NCBI GenBank assembly: GCA_016203765.1
Contig: JACQMB010000019.1
Coordinates: forward strand, 1-6,930
Direction of reading: 5' to 3'
Source of the DNA: Deltaproteobacteria bacterium
GTDB lineage: Bacteria > UBA10199 > SPLOWO2-01-44-7
DNA length: 6,930 nucleotides
In this document: positions 5,471 to 6,930 of the stretch, piece by piece
Position numbering within the stretch: position 1 is the stretch's first letter
Layout of the letters: each line of letters opens with the position of its first letter
Notes under the pieces: model-generated
The model's input: the letters and a program-made list of their open reading frames with translations, nothing else
Databases searched by the model: none
Told to the model about the DNA's origin: nothing
Position numbers and translations under genes: made by a program

Positions 5471-6850
5471 ATGATGAATCACCAAGTCTTTGATTTTATT
5501 GATAAAAACAATGATTCTTTTTTAGGGGGATTAAAGGAATTAATCCGGGTTGAGAGTGTTTCGAGCCAGCCGGCCCACAAGAAGGATATTTTGAAATGTG
5601 CCGAGCTAGAGGCCCAAAAATTTAAAGAGGTCGGCCTCAAAAATGTCCGGCTTTTGGAAACCAAAGGAAATCCACTGGTTTATGGCGACTGGCTCCACGC
5701 AAAACAGAAGCCAACCCTCCTGATCTACGGTCATTACGACGTCCAGCCCCCCGACCCGCTCGACCAGTGGAAAACGCCCCCTTTTGAGCCGACCGTTCGG
5801 AATGGCAATCTTTACGGCCGTGGCACCACCGACAACAAGGGCCAGCATTTTTCTCATCTCTGCGCCATCGAGGCCTGGCTCAAAACAATCGGCAAACTTC
5901 CCATCAACATCAAGGTCGTTTTGGAGGGAGAAGAAGAGATCGGTTCCGTCTCCATCAGCGAGTTCGTTGCAAGCAATTCGAAGATTTTTGCCTGCGACGC
6001 CGTTTTGATTTCGGACATGCCCTGGTTTGATTTTGATCGTCCCTCCATCGCCTATGCCTTAAAGGGGCTGGCTTATTTTGAAGTGAAGGTGAGAGGACCT
6101 TCGCATGATCTTCATTCCGGTCTTTTTGGCGGGATGATTCGCAACCCGGCCCAGGCGTTGAGCTGGATGCTGGCCAAACTTAAAAATGAAAAGGAAAAAA
6201 TCCTGATCCCCGGTTTTTATGACGATGTTGAAACGATAACGCCGGAGGAGCGAAAGAATATCCAAAACATTCCCTTTAATCCAAAAGCCTTGCTCAAAGA
6301 AACCGGGGCGTCCGATCTGGTTTCGGAAGAGGGGTTTGGTCCCGTCGAGCACAACTGGACCCGTCCTACCCTCGATATTTGCGGTATCTGGGGCGGCTAT
6401 CAGGGCGTGGGAGCCAAGACAATCATACCGGCCGAGGCGTTCGCAAAAGTCAGCATGCGCCTGGTGCCGCATCAAGACCCCAAAAAAATTGAAAAGCAGT
6501 TTGGAGAATATCTTCAATCGCTTTGTCCCCGGGGTGTTTCTGTTTCGGCGGAATGTTTCAAGGGGGGAAAGGCGGTTGCAATCGATCGCCATCATCCCTA
6601 TTTGCGAAAAGTGGCCGGGGCCTATGAAGAAGGCTTTGGTAAAAAAATAGTCTTCACCCGCGAGGGGGCCTCGATTCCTGTTTGCGAGGCCTTCTTTGAG
6701 GTTCTCAAGGTTCCCATCATTTTGATCGGACTGGGCCTTCCCGACGACCGCCTTCACTCGCCCAACGAAAAAATCTCGCTCACCAACTTCTTTGATGGTA
6801 TAAAAGGAGCGGCGCTGGCCTATCAGGCATTGGGAGAGACCAAAAAGTAG
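5471..6850 (+). CDS. M20-family metallodipeptidase (CNDP/PepV-like)
   Basis: A complete 459-residue cytoplasmic zinc-type peptidase of the M20 family, which hydrolyses dipeptides and similar small peptides; the exact substrate cannot be read from sequence. The two-metal centre is intact: His88 in YGHYDVQP (with Asp90 behind it), bridging Asp121 in GRGTTDNKGQ, general base Glu155 and ligand Glu156 in EGEEEIGS, Asp182 in SDMPW, and His429 in RLHSPNE. The lid or dimerisation domain lies at about 200-320, with GPSHDLHSGLFGG (209-221) carrying the His215 that in relatives reaches the partner's active site. Length is typical for the dipeptidase branch and longer than DapE/ArgE enzymes. There is no signal peptide. 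The gene starts with two consecutive ATG codons (5471, 5474) and no Shine-Dalgarno, directly after a promoter. It is divergent from the three-gene cluster and probably transcribed alone. A housekeeping peptide-recycling role is the simplest reading. Confidence 0.97.
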   Translation: MMNHQVFDFIDKNNDSFLGGLKELIRVESVSSQPAHKKDILKCAELEAQKFKEVGLKNVRLLETKGNPLVYGDWLHAKQKPTLLIYGHYDVQPPDPLDQWKTPPFEPTVRNGNLYGRGTTDNKGQHFSHLCAIEAWLKTIGKLPINIKVVLEGEEEIGSVSISEFVASNSKIFACDAVLISDMPWFDFDRPSIAYALKGLAYFEVKVRGPSHDLHSGLFGGMIRNPAQALSWMLAKLKNEKEKILIPGFYDDVETITPEERKNIQNIPFNPKALLKETGASDLVSEEGFGPVEHNWTRPTLDICGIWGGYQGVGAKTIIPAEAFAKVSMRLVPHQDPKKIEKQFGEYLQSLCPRGVSVSAECFKGGKAVAIDRHHPYLRKVAGAYEEGFGKKIVFTREGASIPVCEAFFEVLKVPIILIGLGLPDDRLHSPNEKISLTNFFDGIKGAALAYQALGETKK

Positions 6851-6855
6851 GTTCT

Positions 6856-6889
6856 GGTGTTAAGTCCTTGAGTTAAGACCTTAATTTTT
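6856..6889 (+). terminator. Weak hairpin and T-run after the dipeptidase
   Basis: GGTGTTAA (6856-6863) and TTAAGACC (6873-6880) pair as an 8-bp stem with one G-G mismatch and a 9-base loop. TTTTT at 6885-6889 follows after four bases. The stem is AT-rich at its top, so this is at best a weak intrinsic terminator. Confidence 0.35.
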
Positions 6890-6894
6890 ATAAT
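6868..6894 (+). promoter_or_regulatory. Possible promoter at the right edge
   Basis: A perfect TATAAT (6889-6894) with TTGAGT (6868-6873) upstream; the 15-bp spacer is short. It lies eight bases before an ATG that opens a frame running out of the window, so it may drive the next gene. Confidence 0.45.
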
Positions 6895-6902
6895 ATGTTG
6901 TT

Positions 6903-6930
6903 ATGATTACGGTCACCTCACAAGAGGCCA
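6903..6930 (+). CDS. Possible start of a further gene, cut by the window end
   Basis: ATG at 6903 opens a frame, MITVTSQEA, that has no stop before the window ends. There is no Shine-Dalgarno, but a TATAAT box ends eight bases upstream. The first five residues are like those common at the start of A-type Fe-S carrier proteins (IscA/ErpA/HesB), but nine residues cannot support a family call. Confidence 0.35.

Noticed and set aside
6059..6757. Minus-strand open frame (232 codons) opposite the dipeptidase
   Set aside because: The + strand frame encodes a complete M20 enzyme with all metal ligands; the antisense frame has no recognisable features or ribosome site.
1..6930. CRISPR arrays, tRNA or rRNA genes, transposases or integrases
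   Set aside because: No regularly spaced repeats, no tRNA-like cloverleaf and no recombinase motifs were seen on either strand.

Overview
The window reads as bacterial DNA of moderate GC content, with dense gene packing, short spacers and a type II toxin-antitoxin pair. The lineage cannot be fixed from 6.9 kb. It could come from an uncultivated or poorly sampled phylum, because the largest gene cluster has no recognisable name beyond its AAA+ domain.

Left end (1-1316): the 3' part of an rtcB RNA ligase gene runs in from outside the window on the + strand. It meets a convergent, minus-strand toxin-antitoxin operon: a RelE/HigB (Gp49-like) toxin, then an XRE-family HTH antitoxin. The toxin promoter is a strong sigma70-type match placed directly on the GTG start codon. 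Beyond the operon lies a second, diverged copy of the last 22 codons of rtcB. The two-gene module is therefore bracketed by an intact and a relic rtcB 3' end.

Centre (1322-5386): three minus-strand genes are packed as an apparent operon, transcribed right to left. The first encodes a tyrosine/proline-rich protein with a coiled-coil tail. The second encodes a roughly 974-residue membrane-anchored AAA+ protein whose ATPase module resembles the first ATPase domain of ClpA/ClpB; both magnesium-handling residues of its Walker motifs are replaced, and its C-terminal third is hydrophobic beyond a Gly/Pro linker. The third encodes a small coiled-coil protein. Function is unknown. The order suggests a membrane-associated complex, and this is the best candidate in the window for an undescribed system.

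Right end (5387-6930): a short divergent promoter region separates the cluster from a complete + strand M20-family metallodipeptidase with all metal ligands present. A weak hairpin, a perfect TATAAT box and the first nine codons of a possible next gene follow it.

A recurring theme is that three start codons (toxin, dipeptidase, right-edge ORF) sit only 6-12 nt after a good -10 box and have no Shine-Dalgarno sequence, which suggests leaderless or near-leaderless transcripts. The antitoxin and the Tyr-rich protein instead have strong Shine-Dalgarno sites.
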